Position numbers and translations under genes: made by a program. The notes under the pieces were generated by a model. It did not search any database and was not told the origin of the DNA. It saw only the letters and a list, made by a program, of their open reading frames with translations. DNA of 37,563 nucleotides from a virus: the IMG/VR virus record IMGVR_UViG_3300041955_000163, positions 1 to 37,563 of that record; one strand, 5' to 3'. Positions 1-8,445 of this stretch are shown here, one piece after another (the stretch's first letter is position 1; each line of letters opens with the position of its first letter).

Positions 1-108
1 CGAGGGTCGGCTCTCCCGTAGCTCCTTGACGAGCATATCCTGTGCGATGTGATCCTCATGGCTTATCTTGGGTATCGGTCTCGGCGGCGGGGTGTAGAAT
101 TCCTTCAT
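1..108 (-). CDS. Hypothetical protein, 3' part beyond window edge
   Basis: An open frame starts at ATG (108) and runs off the left edge without a stop, giving 36 residues that begin MKEFYTPPPRPIPK. It lies 30 bp downstream of the 1187-aa gene in the same direction, so it is probably the next gene of the late operon. The N-terminus is proline-rich and then charged. The ribosome site is weak (GGTAATAGCCGG). No family is recognisable from so short a piece. Confidence 0.5.
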   Translation of the reverse strand, partial: MKEFYTPPPRPIPKISHEDHIAQDMLVKELRESRPS

Positions 109-134
109 ACCGGCTATTACCAAAGTAACTTGTG

Positions 135-153
135 GTTTTCAATCGTTTAGCCA
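135..153 (-). repeat. 19-bp inverted repeat, left copy
   Basis: The minus strand reads TGGCTAAACGATTGAAAAC across the stop codon of the 1187-aa gene. The same 19 bases occur on the plus strand at 31119-31137, so the two copies are inverted around the whole late operon. Confidence 0.85.
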
Positions 154-3100
154 GAAGTCCTCTATTTCTTCCTCCTCTGCCTTCCTTGACGTGCCTTCGA
201 GGAGCTTGGACCGGCTCTTCTCCGCTATGGACTTGACCTTGGCACGCTCCGCCGCCCGTGTAGCCTCACGTTCCTGCCAGCGGTTCCTGATGACCTGCTT
301 GAAGGGGCTTATCGCCATCTCGCTCTTGGACGGCTCATGGAGCAACTGGGCGGGAATCCTCGCCCCCTCCTTGGTCACCAAGGACTTGCCCTTCATCCCT
401 GCCGTGAACACCGCCACGACCTCGGGGTCGAACTGGATGCCCCTGCCGTCGTTGAGTGCCTTGATGGCCTTGTCCACGGTCATAGGCTGGTTGTATCCAC
501 GGGGATTGGTCATGGCATCGAAGCTGTCCACCACCGTGGCGATGCGCACCGAGAGCGGCATGTCCTTCGCCGCCCGCTTGAGCGGATAGCCGCCGCCTGC
601 GAACTTCTCGTGGTGACCGCCCACGATGTCAAAAAGCTGTTTGGTGGTGATGCCGTACTCCCAGAGCAGCTTTATGCCCTCGCCGGGGTGGGCGAAGATT
701 TCCTCTATCTGGGCGGGGGTCAGCTTGCCGGTAGCCTCCAGCGTTGCCTTGGAGACCCTGAGCTTGCCGATATCATGGAGCTTGGCGAAGATTTCCTCTA
801 TCTGGGCGGGGGTTAGCTTGCCGGTAGCCTCCAGCGTTGCCTTGGAGACCCTGAGCTTGCCGATATCATGGAGCTTCAGGTCCTCGCCAAGCTGCCGGGA
901 TGCCTTGGGGTCGAGACCCATCCATTCCCCCAGCCTTGCGCCGAGGTTGCCGGTGCGGATGGAGTGCTCGAAGGTGACCGTGTCGTGCTTCTTGATGTCC
1001 CCCAGCGCCTGGGAGCGTGCCTGCAAGTCCTGCACGTTATGCTCCGCCTCGGTCTTGCTGGCCTTGGTGAAGAAGTCCCTGACCTTGGTGAAGGCATCGG
1101 CTAGGAAGGGGGGCATGACGACGAAGCCCTTGTCGTTGAACTTGTCCCGGTCGAACTTCTCGTCGGGCGCAGCCTTGTAGTCGCCCTTGCCAAGGGGGAT
1201 GGGCGGCTGCTCGTTGGGACCGGCGTTGGGCTTCTGGTAAGCCTTTTGCTTCCAAGTCTTGCCGCCGTCCGTGCTGTATTCCAATTTGAGAAAATTTTTC
1301 TTGGCGAAGTTGAATGCCGTGCCGATGCCCTCGCCCTTGTCGATGGCATCCTGTAGGGCAGCAGCCCGCTCGGGGATGACACCGCTCCAACGGTAGATGG
1401 TCCCAGATTCGTTCCCCTTCTTGGGCATAGCCTCGATGACATCGCCGTTGACCCGGAAGCTATGACCCGCCGTGGACTCCACGAACGTCCCGCCGATGTG
1501 CGGGGGCTTGGTCAGGTCAACCTCGAAGCCCTCGCCGTGGATGTCGTGGGTGGTGGGCCTTACGTCGTAGCCCTCCTTCTTGAGGAAGTTCCACATGCCC
1601 TTGGCACCCGGCGTGATGCCGTTGGGGTCGGAGGTAATCTTGGTGACGCCCTCCGCCTTCGCCTTGGCGATGGTATCGAGATACATCTGCTTCCCGGCAC
1701 CCTTGCCCTGTTCCTCGGCGAACACGTGGGCTGCCTCGATATGGGCGGTCTTGTCGGGATGCACGTGGAGGTCAAGGCTCCCCACATTCTCGCCTGCGGC
1801 GTTCTTGGCGAGTATCTGGATGACGCCCTTGGGCTGCTCGTTGGCACGAGCCTTGGCTTCCTCGGGGGTCAGTGCTGGCTTGGGAGCCACGGGTGTGGTG
1901 GTCGGTTCCTTGCCTTCCAGTCCCGCTCCAACGACCTTGGGCTTGGGCTGGTACATGGGCTGCCTGTTTTTCTCCCCCGTCATCTGCGCCGTGACTTCCT
2001 TGCCTATCTGCGTCTTGAGCGTCCTGGCGGACGGCGTTGCCTTGGGTTCGGCGGGCGGGACGGGAGGGATGCCTCCCGTAGGTTCGGCGACCCTTATGGG
2101 TCGTTCTTCTGGTCCGGCAGGATATCCTGCCTGTTGTGACATCCTGAGTTTTTCCGTGGCCACGCCAAGCTGTTGGGTAGGGCTTCGCTTGAACGCTTCA
2201 TAGATGGGCTTTCCACGGTAGATGTCCCAAAGCAAGCCGCCGATTATCCCAAATGGACCTCCGAAATGTCCTGCCACGATGGCGGGTCCTATGGCCTCAG
2301 CCCCGGCCTTTGCCATTCCCCATCCCGTGCGGTCGATTCCTTCTTGGATTGCTTTCGCATTCTCGGGATTCTTCATCAAGTCCCGCAGGATTTGAATGCT
2401 GTTGCTGGCGTTATTGGCAAACCGCTCCATCGCTTCTATCCCTTCGGGGGACAGTATGACCTCCTTGCCTGCAAGGGCATCCCATTCTTCCTTGCTGTTG
2501 ACGCCCAACTGCTTCATTATGTTGCTGAGGATGTTTTCCTGTGTAGCGTCCAACAGCTTGTTGAAAGTCTCGCTGGTGAAATACTTCGGGTTGTAACGTT
2601 CAGGATGAAGGTGGAGTTCGTGCGAAATATAAGGTGCGCTGTCCACGAACGCCTTCTTGATGGCTTCCTGGTGAAGCGGTTCGGACTTTGCTTCGTCGAA
2701 AACTATCGTCCCTTCCCTAATCGTTCCATCGGGATTCCTTCCCGGTGCGTAATCGGGAAGCGGTTCGGACTTTGCTTCGTCGAAAACTATCGTCCCTTCC
2801 CTAATCGTTCCATCGGGATTCCTTCCCGGTGCGTAATCGGGAAGCGGAACGGTGCGATTCTTTTCCCTATTCCCTATTGCCTTGGCAAAATGTTCAGCAG
2901 CCTTGTTGACTGCGGCATCGGAGGTCTTGGTTACCGTTTCAACAGCCGAGCCACCCTTAGCTTTGTCGGTACGGGTAGTGTAGTCCGCTAACCCGTTTTT
3001 ACCCATACTTGCCTTGGCGGTCTCAACGCCAGCCCGTGGTGCTCCCTCAACTCCCTTGAACTCCTCGGTGGGAAGCTCCATACCACCCTTGGCACCCGCC

Positions 3101-3702
3101 TCCGCACCCACGCTGCCCGTGAAGGCGAAGCCCATGGTCGTAAGGAGATTCTGGAGGTTCTGCGGGGTGGGGTTAGCCTTGTAGGTCTTCCATGCATTGG
3201 GAACCTGAGCACCCGATGCCGAGGCGAATCCAGCCGCTTGGAAGGGGATGGACGTACCAGCCGTGGCGGCTGCGATAATCATATGGGAAAGACCTTCGGG
3301 ACTTGTGGCGAAGTCGGCGAGGTGGGCAACAAGCTGCCACGTGTCCTTGGCTCCCCCGGATACCCCGCCCTCGGTGTTCTTGCCGAAGTGCTCCTCGGCG
3401 TGCTCCGCCAGCGTCTTGCCCGTGAGCGTCTTGGATACCGGCTCGGTGAACTTCTCCCAGCCCGCAGCGAGACCACGGGTGAGAGGCTCCGACTGCCATT
3501 CCTCCTGCGAGAACAGGGGTGCGCCGTGGATTCCCCAGCCGGTCCTCTCGGGGGGCTTCTGTCCCCCCGTGGCTGGCGTGCCCATAGCCTGGTTGACGGC
3601 TTGGTCGAACACGTCCGGCTTTCCCTGCTGCACCTGCTGGGGCACAGGGACGGGAGCCTGCCCGGTGGCTTGCTGGATTGCGGTGTCGAATACGTCCGGC
3701 AT
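139..3702 (-). CDS. Large virion-module protein with GNAT-like and HD-GYP domains
   Basis: This is a 1187-aa protein, the largest of the late operon and near its end, where podoviruses often place internal or DNA-ejection proteins. I chose ATG at 3702 over GTG at 3723. GGAGGG lies about 8 bp upstream, and the ATG overlaps the previous stop as TAATG. The N-terminus carries two PDVFD-x-A-x-x-Q-A motifs. Two exact 28-residue repeats follow at about 287-342, and a glycine-rich hydrophobic stretch lies near 470. Residues about 625-715 look like a GNAT acetyltransferase fold (EEQGKGAGKQMY is the acetyl-CoA-loop-like segment). Residues about 900-1110 are a clear HD-GYP domain, with HSIRTGN, LHDIGK, HPGEG, HHEKFAGGGYP and VVDSFDAM, so the metal ligands are present. 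The usual DGxGYP reads AGGGYP. A 31-residue tandem duplication repeats LHDIGK. HD-GYP proteins usually hydrolyse cyclic-di-GMP. Activity here is inferred, and packaging in the virion is a guess from position. Confidence 0.8.
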   Translation of the reverse strand: MPDVFDTAIQQATGQAPVPVPQQVQQGKPDVFDQAVNQAMGTPATGGQKPPERTGWGIHGAPLFSQEEWQSEPLTRGLAAGWEKFTEPVSKTLTGKTLAEHAEEHFGKNTEGGVSGGAKDTWQLVAHLADFATSPEGLSHMIIAAATAGTSIPFQAAGFASASGAQVPNAWKTYKANPTPQNLQNLLTTMGFAFTGSVGAEAGAKGGMELPTEEFKGVEGAPRAGVETAKASMGKNGLADYTTRTDKAKGGSAVETVTKTSDAAVNKAAEHFAKAIGNREKNRTVPLPDYAPGRNPDGTIREGTIVFDEAKSEPLPDYAPGRNPDGTIREGTIVFDEAKSEPLHQEAIKKAFVDSAPYISHELHLHPERYNPKYFTSETFNKLLDATQENILSNIMKQLGVNSKEEWDALAGKEVILSPEGIEAMERFANNASNSIQILRDLMKNPENAKAIQEGIDRTGWGMAKAGAEAIGPAIVAGHFGGPFGIIGGLLWDIYRGKPIYEAFKRSPTQQLGVATEKLRMSQQAGYPAGPEERPIRVAEPTGGIPPVPPAEPKATPSARTLKTQIGKEVTAQMTGEKNRQPMYQPKPKVVGAGLEGKEPTTTPVAPKPALTPEEAKARANEQPKGVIQILAKNAAGENVGSLDLHVHPDKTAHIEAAHVFAEEQGKGAGKQMYLDTIAKAKAEGVTKITSDPNGITPGAKGMWNFLKKEGYDVRPTTHDIHGEGFEVDLTKPPHIGGTFVESTAGHSFRVNGDVIEAMPKKGNESGTIYRWSGVIPERAAALQDAIDKGEGIGTAFNFAKKNFLKLEYSTDGGKTWKQKAYQKPNAGPNEQPPIPLGKGDYKAAPDEKFDRDKFNDKGFVVMPPFLADAFTKVRDFFTKASKTEAEHNVQDLQARSQALGDIKKHDTVTFEHSIRTGNLGARLGEWMGLDPKASRQLGEDLKLHDIGKLRVSKATLEATGKLTPAQIEEIFAKLHDIGKLRVSKATLEATGKLTPAQIEEIFAHPGEGIKLLWEYGITTKQLFDIVGGHHEKFAGGGYPLKRAAKDMPLSVRIATVVDSFDAMTNPRGYNQPMTVDKAIKALNDGRGIQFDPEVVAVFTAGMKGKSLVTKEGARIPAQLLHEPSKSEMAISPFKQVIRNRWQEREATRAAERAKVKSIAEKSRSKLLEGTSRKAEEEEIEDFWLND
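691..876 (-). repeat. 93-bp in-frame tandem duplication inside HD-GYP domain
   Basis: Two 93-bp units (691-783 and 784-876) are identical except for one silent change (C at 721, T at 814). Each encodes 31 residues including LHDIGK and GKLTPAQIEEIF. The first copy has the normal upstream context of an HD-GYP domain and the second has the normal downstream context (HPGEG). One unit is therefore surplus. Confidence 0.95.
2673..2847 (-). repeat. 84-bp in-frame tandem duplication
   Basis: Two exact 84-bp units lie at 2673-2756 and 2757-2840, followed by 7 bp of a third. Each encodes 28 residues including PDYAPGRNPDGTI. The perfect identity suggests a recent duplication or an assembly effect. It lies in the same gene as the 93-bp duplication. 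Confidence 0.95.
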
Positions 3703-5858
3703 TACTGTGCCCTCCACCCGCACGCCGTGGCAGCATTGATGACCGCTGCCTTCAGCGCATTACGGTTGCCCATCAAGCTTGGGTTCTGGTGCATCACTAC
3801 AGCCGTGAACAGCGAGGCCGTCACGGGGTCTGCTACTTGCCCCCCGCCCTGCGGCAGGAAGTCGGCGGGCAATCCCTGCCTGTGCGCCTCGTCCACGATG
3901 TTGACGTAGGCGTCACGGTAGACCTCGGCGGCGATGGCAGTGTAAGCCTTCACCTGTCCCGGCGTGATGACGTCGCCGTCCTTGAGGCCAAGAATCTTCT
4001 GGTAAGCGGCGGAGCCTATTCCCCTTGCTCCAATGTGCTCCTGGATGGTGCTATTGTTGATGCGCATCCCCTTGCCCTGGAGCGGAGTGGCGCTGATGCC
4101 GATGGCGTTGAACAGGGCGACCACGGACTGTGCGCCGTTGAGGTTGGGGTCCCAGGCATTGTTCTTGAGGTTGTCGCTGATGTTGCGGAATTCCTGGTAA
4201 CTTCCCTGGAGTCCCAGCACCGTGCTGTACTGCTTGGATTTGGTGAAGGCGTCGTAGCGCTTGTTGTATTCCTTCACCGGGAGGCTGGTCGTGAAGCCGG
4301 TCGGGTCGGGCTTCCTGATGGCAGCTTCGGACTCGGCGTTCTCGTTGAGCGAGATGCTGAGGTGCTGCTGGCTGCGGGCGGCAGCGGCATCGGCACGGGC
4401 ATCCGCCATCTTCTTCTCCGCCTGCGCTTGGTTGTCCGTGGGCAATACCCTGTAGTTGTCAGGCTTCAGGTTGGTGCCACGGAGGACGCCGCCGATGCGG
4501 TTGTTGGCAAGCACGTCGGCGGTCGGGGCATCAGGGTTGTCCCTTGTCTCGCCCAGCGGCTTGAACTCGGGGTGCGCCTGGATAAGCTCGTTGCGAGCCT
4601 GCATCTGCTGCTCGGTCGGGTTGGCGAGGTTGTTGAGGTGACCGAACAGCTTCTCGTCGGCATCCTTGGTGTCCTTGTTGCGGAGGGCGATGTCGTCGGA
4701 GATAGCCTTGACGGCATCCGGTCCGCCGTATGCCTTGACGATGGGTCCCACGTTCCCGCCCGCCTTGCCGAAGGCTTCGAGCGCCTTCGTGGGGTCCTGG
4801 TCGCTCTGGTTGAGGTAGCGCCCGAACTTGGCGAAGGCAAGCTTGGTGTTGTCGTCAAGCTTGTCCACGTTGGTGGTGGGCAATCCCTGTGCCTTGAGTT
4901 GCTGCTGGATGACGTTCTGGGAGAGGTCGATGGAGTCGGATTCTACCTGCAAGTGATAAAGCTCGCTCATGCGCTTGGTCTGACCCTCCGCCAGCTTGCC
5001 CACGCCGGGGAGAGATGAATACTTCGCCGCAAGGTCCTTGGGGAGGCTGACATCACCGTCCCGGAACACCTTCCAGGTCTGCTCGTAGAGCGGGTTGCCG
5101 TGGGCGTCCGTCATCGGCTTGCCGCTGGGGTCGGAGATAGCCTGCACGCCCACGGGGATGCTGACCATCTCGCCGTGCTTGTGGTTGGGGTCCGCCTGCG
5201 TCCAGTCCGCCATCTTCTGGTTAAGCTCACGGGTGCCGATGCCGTTGTCGTTGCCTGCGGTCTTGTCCTCCAAGCCCTCGGTCTCTGCCGCTGCGAGGAA
5301 GCCCTTGTTCTCCGTGGCCATCTTCTGGAAGCCCTCGAAGTTCTTCCAAGCCAGGGTCTGTTGTTGTTCGGCACGGGTGAAGTGGTCACGGTAGACCTGG
5401 GCGTGGTGGAGGTAGGTCTGCTGGTTCTCGTTCCTTTCCTGCTCCTCCATCCCCAGGGCAGCCTTCATGCCCTGTGCGGCAGCCCTTCCCGTGTGGCCGG
5501 GTCCACGCTCGCCCGCCCCGGCAGCCATGCCTCCCGCCACGATGCTGAGGGCATTGACCGCCCGCTGACCGGGGGTGTAGTTCTTCTGGATAGGCTCGCC
5601 CGTGTTGGGGTCGATGTCCTCGTATCCCCGTGGTCCGCCGAAGGCGGAGCCGAGAGCCTTAATCATCCTGATGCCCAATGACGCGGGCTTCTTGCCCTGA
5701 CCCTGCGGCTGTCCCTGCGGCTGGGGCTGTCCCTGCGGCTGGGACACGAGGGGCTTGAAGGTGTCGGGGACCTCGGCTGCCGCCCCTGCCATGGGCGCTG
5801 CCTGCGGCTGGGCGGGCATCACGGCGTCGGTGTTCGGTGCTTGCATCGGTGTTTCCAT
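3702..5858 (-). CDS. Hypothetical late protein, candidate internal virion protein
   Basis: This is a 718-aa soluble, largely helical, Q/A/K-rich protein. The N-terminus is low-complexity, with alternating PQ and GQ around residues 40-55. A small hydrophobic alanine/glycine segment (VAGGMAAGAG) lies near residue 108. No catalytic motif or family is recognisable. The start ATG overlaps the stop of the upstream gene as TAATG, and its own stop overlaps the next ATG in the same way. The set of large helical proteins after the tail genes resembles the internal-virion or DNA-ejection modules of podoviruses, so that role is inferred from position and composition only. Confidence 0.75.
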   Translation of the reverse strand: METPMQAPNTDAVMPAQPQAAPMAGAAAEVPDTFKPLVSQPQGQPQPQGQPQGQGKKPASLGIRMIKALGSAFGGPRGYEDIDPNTGEPIQKNYTPGQRAVNALSIVAGGMAAGAGERGPGHTGRAAAQGMKAALGMEEQERNENQQTYLHHAQVYRDHFTRAEQQQTLAWKNFEGFQKMATENKGFLAAAETEGLEDKTAGNDNGIGTRELNQKMADWTQADPNHKHGEMVSIPVGVQAISDPSGKPMTDAHGNPLYEQTWKVFRDGDVSLPKDLAAKYSSLPGVGKLAEGQTKRMSELYHLQVESDSIDLSQNVIQQQLKAQGLPTTNVDKLDDNTKLAFAKFGRYLNQSDQDPTKALEAFGKAGGNVGPIVKAYGGPDAVKAISDDIALRNKDTKDADEKLFGHLNNLANPTEQQMQARNELIQAHPEFKPLGETRDNPDAPTADVLANNRIGGVLRGTNLKPDNYRVLPTDNQAQAEKKMADARADAAAARSQQHLSISLNENAESEAAIRKPDPTGFTTSLPVKEYNKRYDAFTKSKQYSTVLGLQGSYQEFRNISDNLKNNAWDPNLNGAQSVVALFNAIGISATPLQGKGMRINNSTIQEHIGARGIGSAAYQKILGLKDGDVITPGQVKAYTAIAAEVYRDAYVNIVDEAHRQGLPADFLPQGGGQVADPVTASLFTAVVMHQNPSLMGNRNALKAAVINAATACGWRAQ

Positions 5859-6169
5859 TAAATCGCTCCTATGGTGATGTCACGGGTGACCTCTTTCCCC
5901 GTCGCCCGTGATAGGTAATCCAGTACCAAGAGTTCCTTCTCCACGTTCCTGCCGCAGTAGCGGGTGACTCCCACGGTGATGGAGGCGTCCTTGTCAAGCC
6001 GCTCAATGCTCGCCATCAGGGCACGTAGTCCATCCACGATAGTGTTGAACTCCCGGACCTTGGTGCCCTCGGTAAGTAGACCAGGGTTCCTAAGTTCAAA
6101 AGCGGGTGTTCCCGGCTCTGTAGCCTCGTTCGCTGCTGCTATCGCTAAAGCAAGAATGTCTTTACCCAT
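5858..6169 (-). CDS. Hypothetical late protein, 103 aa
   Basis: The likely start is ATG at 6169 (MGKDILALAIAAANEA). It overlaps the preceding stop by 8 bp, whereas the longer frame up to 6238 has no better site. The protein is alanine-rich and helical at first. It then has a segment (VDGLRALMASIERLDKD) that could pack as a coiled coil, and ends in a small beta-like domain. No family is recognised. It is translationally coupled on both sides, lying between two candidate internal-virion proteins, and is probably a virion or assembly component. Confidence 0.65.
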   Translation of the reverse strand: MGKDILALAIAAANEATEPGTPAFELRNPGLLTEGTKVREFNTIVDGLRALMASIERLDKDASITVGVTRYCGRNVEKELLVLDYLSRATGKEVTRDITIGAI

Positions 6170-6884
6170 TGTTGCTGCTCTTTCCGCTCCCCCTGATACC
6201 GGCAGAGCCCAAGGTGGCGGCTGCGCCCAGCCCGGCACTCACGAGTCCCATCCACGAGCTTGACTCCTCGGCGATGTCGGTCTCGGTCTGGTTCGCCGCA
6301 CTGCCCGCCTGGTTGGTGGTGCCCGCCGTCGAGGTCGCAGCGCCGTAGGGGTTCATCGCCGTCTCCAGCCCTTGCGCCGCCAGTTCCCAGTTCTGGAAGC
6401 CTTGGTTGTATCCCGCCACGGTCTTGGCGGTCTCCTGCTGTGCCGCCTGCAAGGTGCCCGCCGTGTTGATGCCAGCGGTGAGGGCGGCATTGGCACCCTG
6501 AGGGGTATACCCGTTGCCCCCGCCCTCGCCTGCCTGCTGCGTCCGGGAAGCCATAATGGAGGCACGGGTCGCCGCTGCGGTCGTGTCGGTTATCTCCGTG
6601 GACAAAGCCACATCCTCCGCCTTCGAGTAGCCGTACTGGTTCGGACCAAGGGCGAAGATGGGGGAGAACTCCTGCTGAAGCTGCTGGCTTATGGCCTGTG
6701 CCTGCGCAAACTCCTGCGTGGACTGCTGGGTCATCTGGTTGTAGAAATTGGTCTGGGCAGTGGCCAGTGCCTGCTGACCTGCGGGGACGCCGCAGGCAAG
6801 CTCCACGGGTCCGTCCCATTCATAGAAATCGTGTTCCAGGACCCTGCCGTCCCAGCCGAGCACCAGCTTGGTTGTTACCCTCAT
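6162..6884 (-). CDS. Candidate internal virion protein, Q/A-rich
   Basis: This 240-aa protein starts at ATG 6884 with AAGGGAG five bases upstream. The ATG shares its A with the previous stop (TAATG). The middle is glutamine- and alanine-rich and predicted helical. Near the C-terminus (about 212-232) a glycine/alanine-rich hydrophobic run (GLVSAGLGAAATLGSAGI) could insert in a membrane. Podovirus ejection proteins of the T7 gp14 type have this kind of composition and size, but I see no sequence signature, so the role is inferred. Confidence 0.65.
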   Translation of the reverse strand: MRVTTKLVLGWDGRVLEHDFYEWDGPVELACGVPAGQQALATAQTNFYNQMTQQSTQEFAQAQAISQQLQQEFSPIFALGPNQYGYSKAEDVALSTEITDTTAAATRASIMASRTQQAGEGGGNGYTPQGANAALTAGINTAGTLQAAQQETAKTVAGYNQGFQNWELAAQGLETAMNPYGAATSTAGTTNQAGSAANQTETDIAEESSSWMGLVSAGLGAAATLGSAGIRGSGKSSNNG

Positions 6885-7264
6885 TACAACTCCCTTATAA
6901 AGAACTTCTTAGCCCTGAAACCGAGCATCCGAAAGAAGGCGATTAAGCGTTTGCATTCGCTCTCATAGATGATTCCAGAAGCTCCTGCCTTTTTCAGTCC
7001 GTCAGCGAAGCCGGGGAAGGCAGCGTTCACGACCTTCCTTACCCGGTCCTCCCCGACATCGCAGAACTGGATAGTGGTCAAAGCCAGGTTGCGGACGTTG
7101 ACGAAGAGCACGTCCCCGTCGTCGTCCCCGAAGAGCCAAGTGACGGTTCCCGGCTGGTAGAAGATGTCCGCCGAGAATCCCGGCTCGTCCTTATGGAACG
7201 GGTCTCGGGCTATCTGCTCGGCAATGGTCTTCCTGTCGTCCTCTGTAATCATCCGCATGAACAT
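6884..7264 (-). CDS. Small GNAT-like phage protein
   Basis: This 126-aa protein starts at ATG 7264 (MFMRMITEDD), with GGGGAG about 6 bases upstream. The much longer frame reaching 7876 is only an extension through another gene. The pattern of an N-terminal charged helix, a central beta-rich part (TVTWLFGDDDGDVLFVNV) and a C-terminal FFRMLGFRAKKFFIREL resembles the GNAT-like acetyltransferase folds often found among phage structural genes. The acetyl-CoA loop (Q/R-x-x-G-x-G/A) is not obvious. An acetyltransferase-like fold without confirmed activity is the most I would claim. Its stop overlaps the next start as TAATG. Confidence 0.65.
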   Translation of the reverse strand: MFMRMITEDDRKTIAEQIARDPFHKDEPGFSADIFYQPGTVTWLFGDDDGDVLFVNVRNLALTTIQFCDVGEDRVRKVVNAAFPGFADGLKKAGASGIIYESECKRLIAFFRMLGFRAKKFFIREL

Positions 7265-7266
7265 AG

Positions 7267-8436
7267 TTAGCTCCCCGTCGATATGTTGTCGCCTGCGACA
7301 ATGGCAAGGCCGCTGGACGCCGACACGCCCGTGGCACCGGCTAGGTCGTAGACATACGCCACGAGGTCGCCGCCGCCCGCACCGCTGGAGAACTTGAACG
7401 ACCAATCGGCGCCGTCTCCCGCCTGCACAATCCGATAGCCCATCCACGTGGTAGGACCAGTGCCATAGGAGGAAAGCTGGGTAAAACCGGGGTAGCCGAT
7501 GATGGGACCTACGCCCCCGTCCTGCGAGCAGCAGACGGCGAGCAAAGTGTCCCCCGGCGTGGGGGGATTCGAGAACGACACGGTGATGGTCTGGGTATAG
7601 TCCGTGGCCTGTGCAGTATGGGCTATCGACGGCGTCCCCGACACGAACGCCCTCGAATAGACGGGAGGGACGCCGGGGGAGGACACATAGGAAGCCGTCA
7701 CCGCCCCGCCGTAGATGGTCGCTATGAGGTCGGAAATCCAGCAGCTTCGGTTGGAATACCTCTGGGTGTAGCCCGCTGGCGTCCACGAGGTCGGCAGGAT
7801 GTAGGGCACCACGAGGTTGACGACGCTCATGTTGCCGAGGATGATGCCGCCCAAACCCCAAACGTTGAAGCACCACGCTTGGTCAACGTTGGCGTTGATG
7901 GCATAGGTAACCTTGAGCACGACATAGAACAGAGTGAAGTCACTGCCGATTCCCGGTGCCTGCGTGCAGGTGCATTTGATGCCCCAGCCGAAGTCAGGGT
8001 CATTGAGTTGGGCGGGCAGAATCTTGCTGCATCCCCACAGGTCGGTGGAGTTGCCGAGGGCGACGGTGCTGAGCGAGCCATACTGGGGCGAGCCGTAGCT
8101 GTCGTTCTTCGGCGTGGCGGGAGGACCGAGCAAGGTATAGGTCAAATAGGTAGCCGATGTGCCCCCCGTCTGCTGCCCCGTCACGTCCATCTCTATGCCG
8201 AGTATCTGCGCCTCGCTGGGGAACTTCCCCGTGCCCGATAGCAGGTTCCCGTGGCTGTCCAGCCAAGCGATGTTGGTGCCCTGCAACGTTTGGGTATAGT
8301 GGTTGGAGCCGGACGTATACATCACCGTCTGGGCACCAGTGCCCTCGGTGAAGACGTTGTCGATGTTGCTCCAGCCGACACCGCCCCCGTTGACGCTGGC
8401 GGCGGTAGGGAATGAGGGGTTTGTAATTAAAGACAT
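7267..8436 (-). CDS. Hypothetical surface or tail-appendage protein
   Basis: This 389-aa beta-rich protein is rich in G, S, T and Y and starts at ATG 8436 after AGAAAGAAG. The first half (about 1-190) holds aromatic and cysteine residues (CTCTQAPG). The second half (about 265-389) begins with ATDYTQTITVSF and PPTPGDTLLAVCC. It has the same layout as the 248-aa protein two genes upstream (RQGDLIVVAYGYW): a beta-sandwich that opens with a GD-L-hydrophobic strand. It lies among collagen-like fibres, so a host-recognition or decoration role is plausible. No enzyme motif is seen. Confidence 0.7.
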   Translation of the reverse strand: MSLITNPSFPTAASVNGGGVGWSNIDNVFTEGTGAQTVMYTSGSNHYTQTLQGTNIAWLDSHGNLLSGTGKFPSEAQILGIEMDVTGQQTGGTSATYLTYTLLGPPATPKNDSYGSPQYGSLSTVALGNSTDLWGCSKILPAQLNDPDFGWGIKCTCTQAPGIGSDFTLFYVVLKVTYAINANVDQAWCFNVWGLGGIILGNMSVVNLVVPYILPTSWTPAGYTQRYSNRSCWISDLIATIYGGAVTASYVSSPGVPPVYSRAFVSGTPSIAHTAQATDYTQTITVSFSNPPTPGDTLLAVCCSQDGGVGPIIGYPGFTQLSSYGTGPTTWMGYRIVQAGDGADWSFKFSSGAGGGDLVAYVYDLAGATGVSASSGLAIVAGDNISTGS

Positions 8437-8445
8437 AACTTCTTT

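Noticed and set aside
3678-5018. 446-aa plus-strand frame
   Set aside because: Antisense of the 718-aa late gene, valine/glycine-rich as expected for an opposite-strand shadow in GC-rich DNA.
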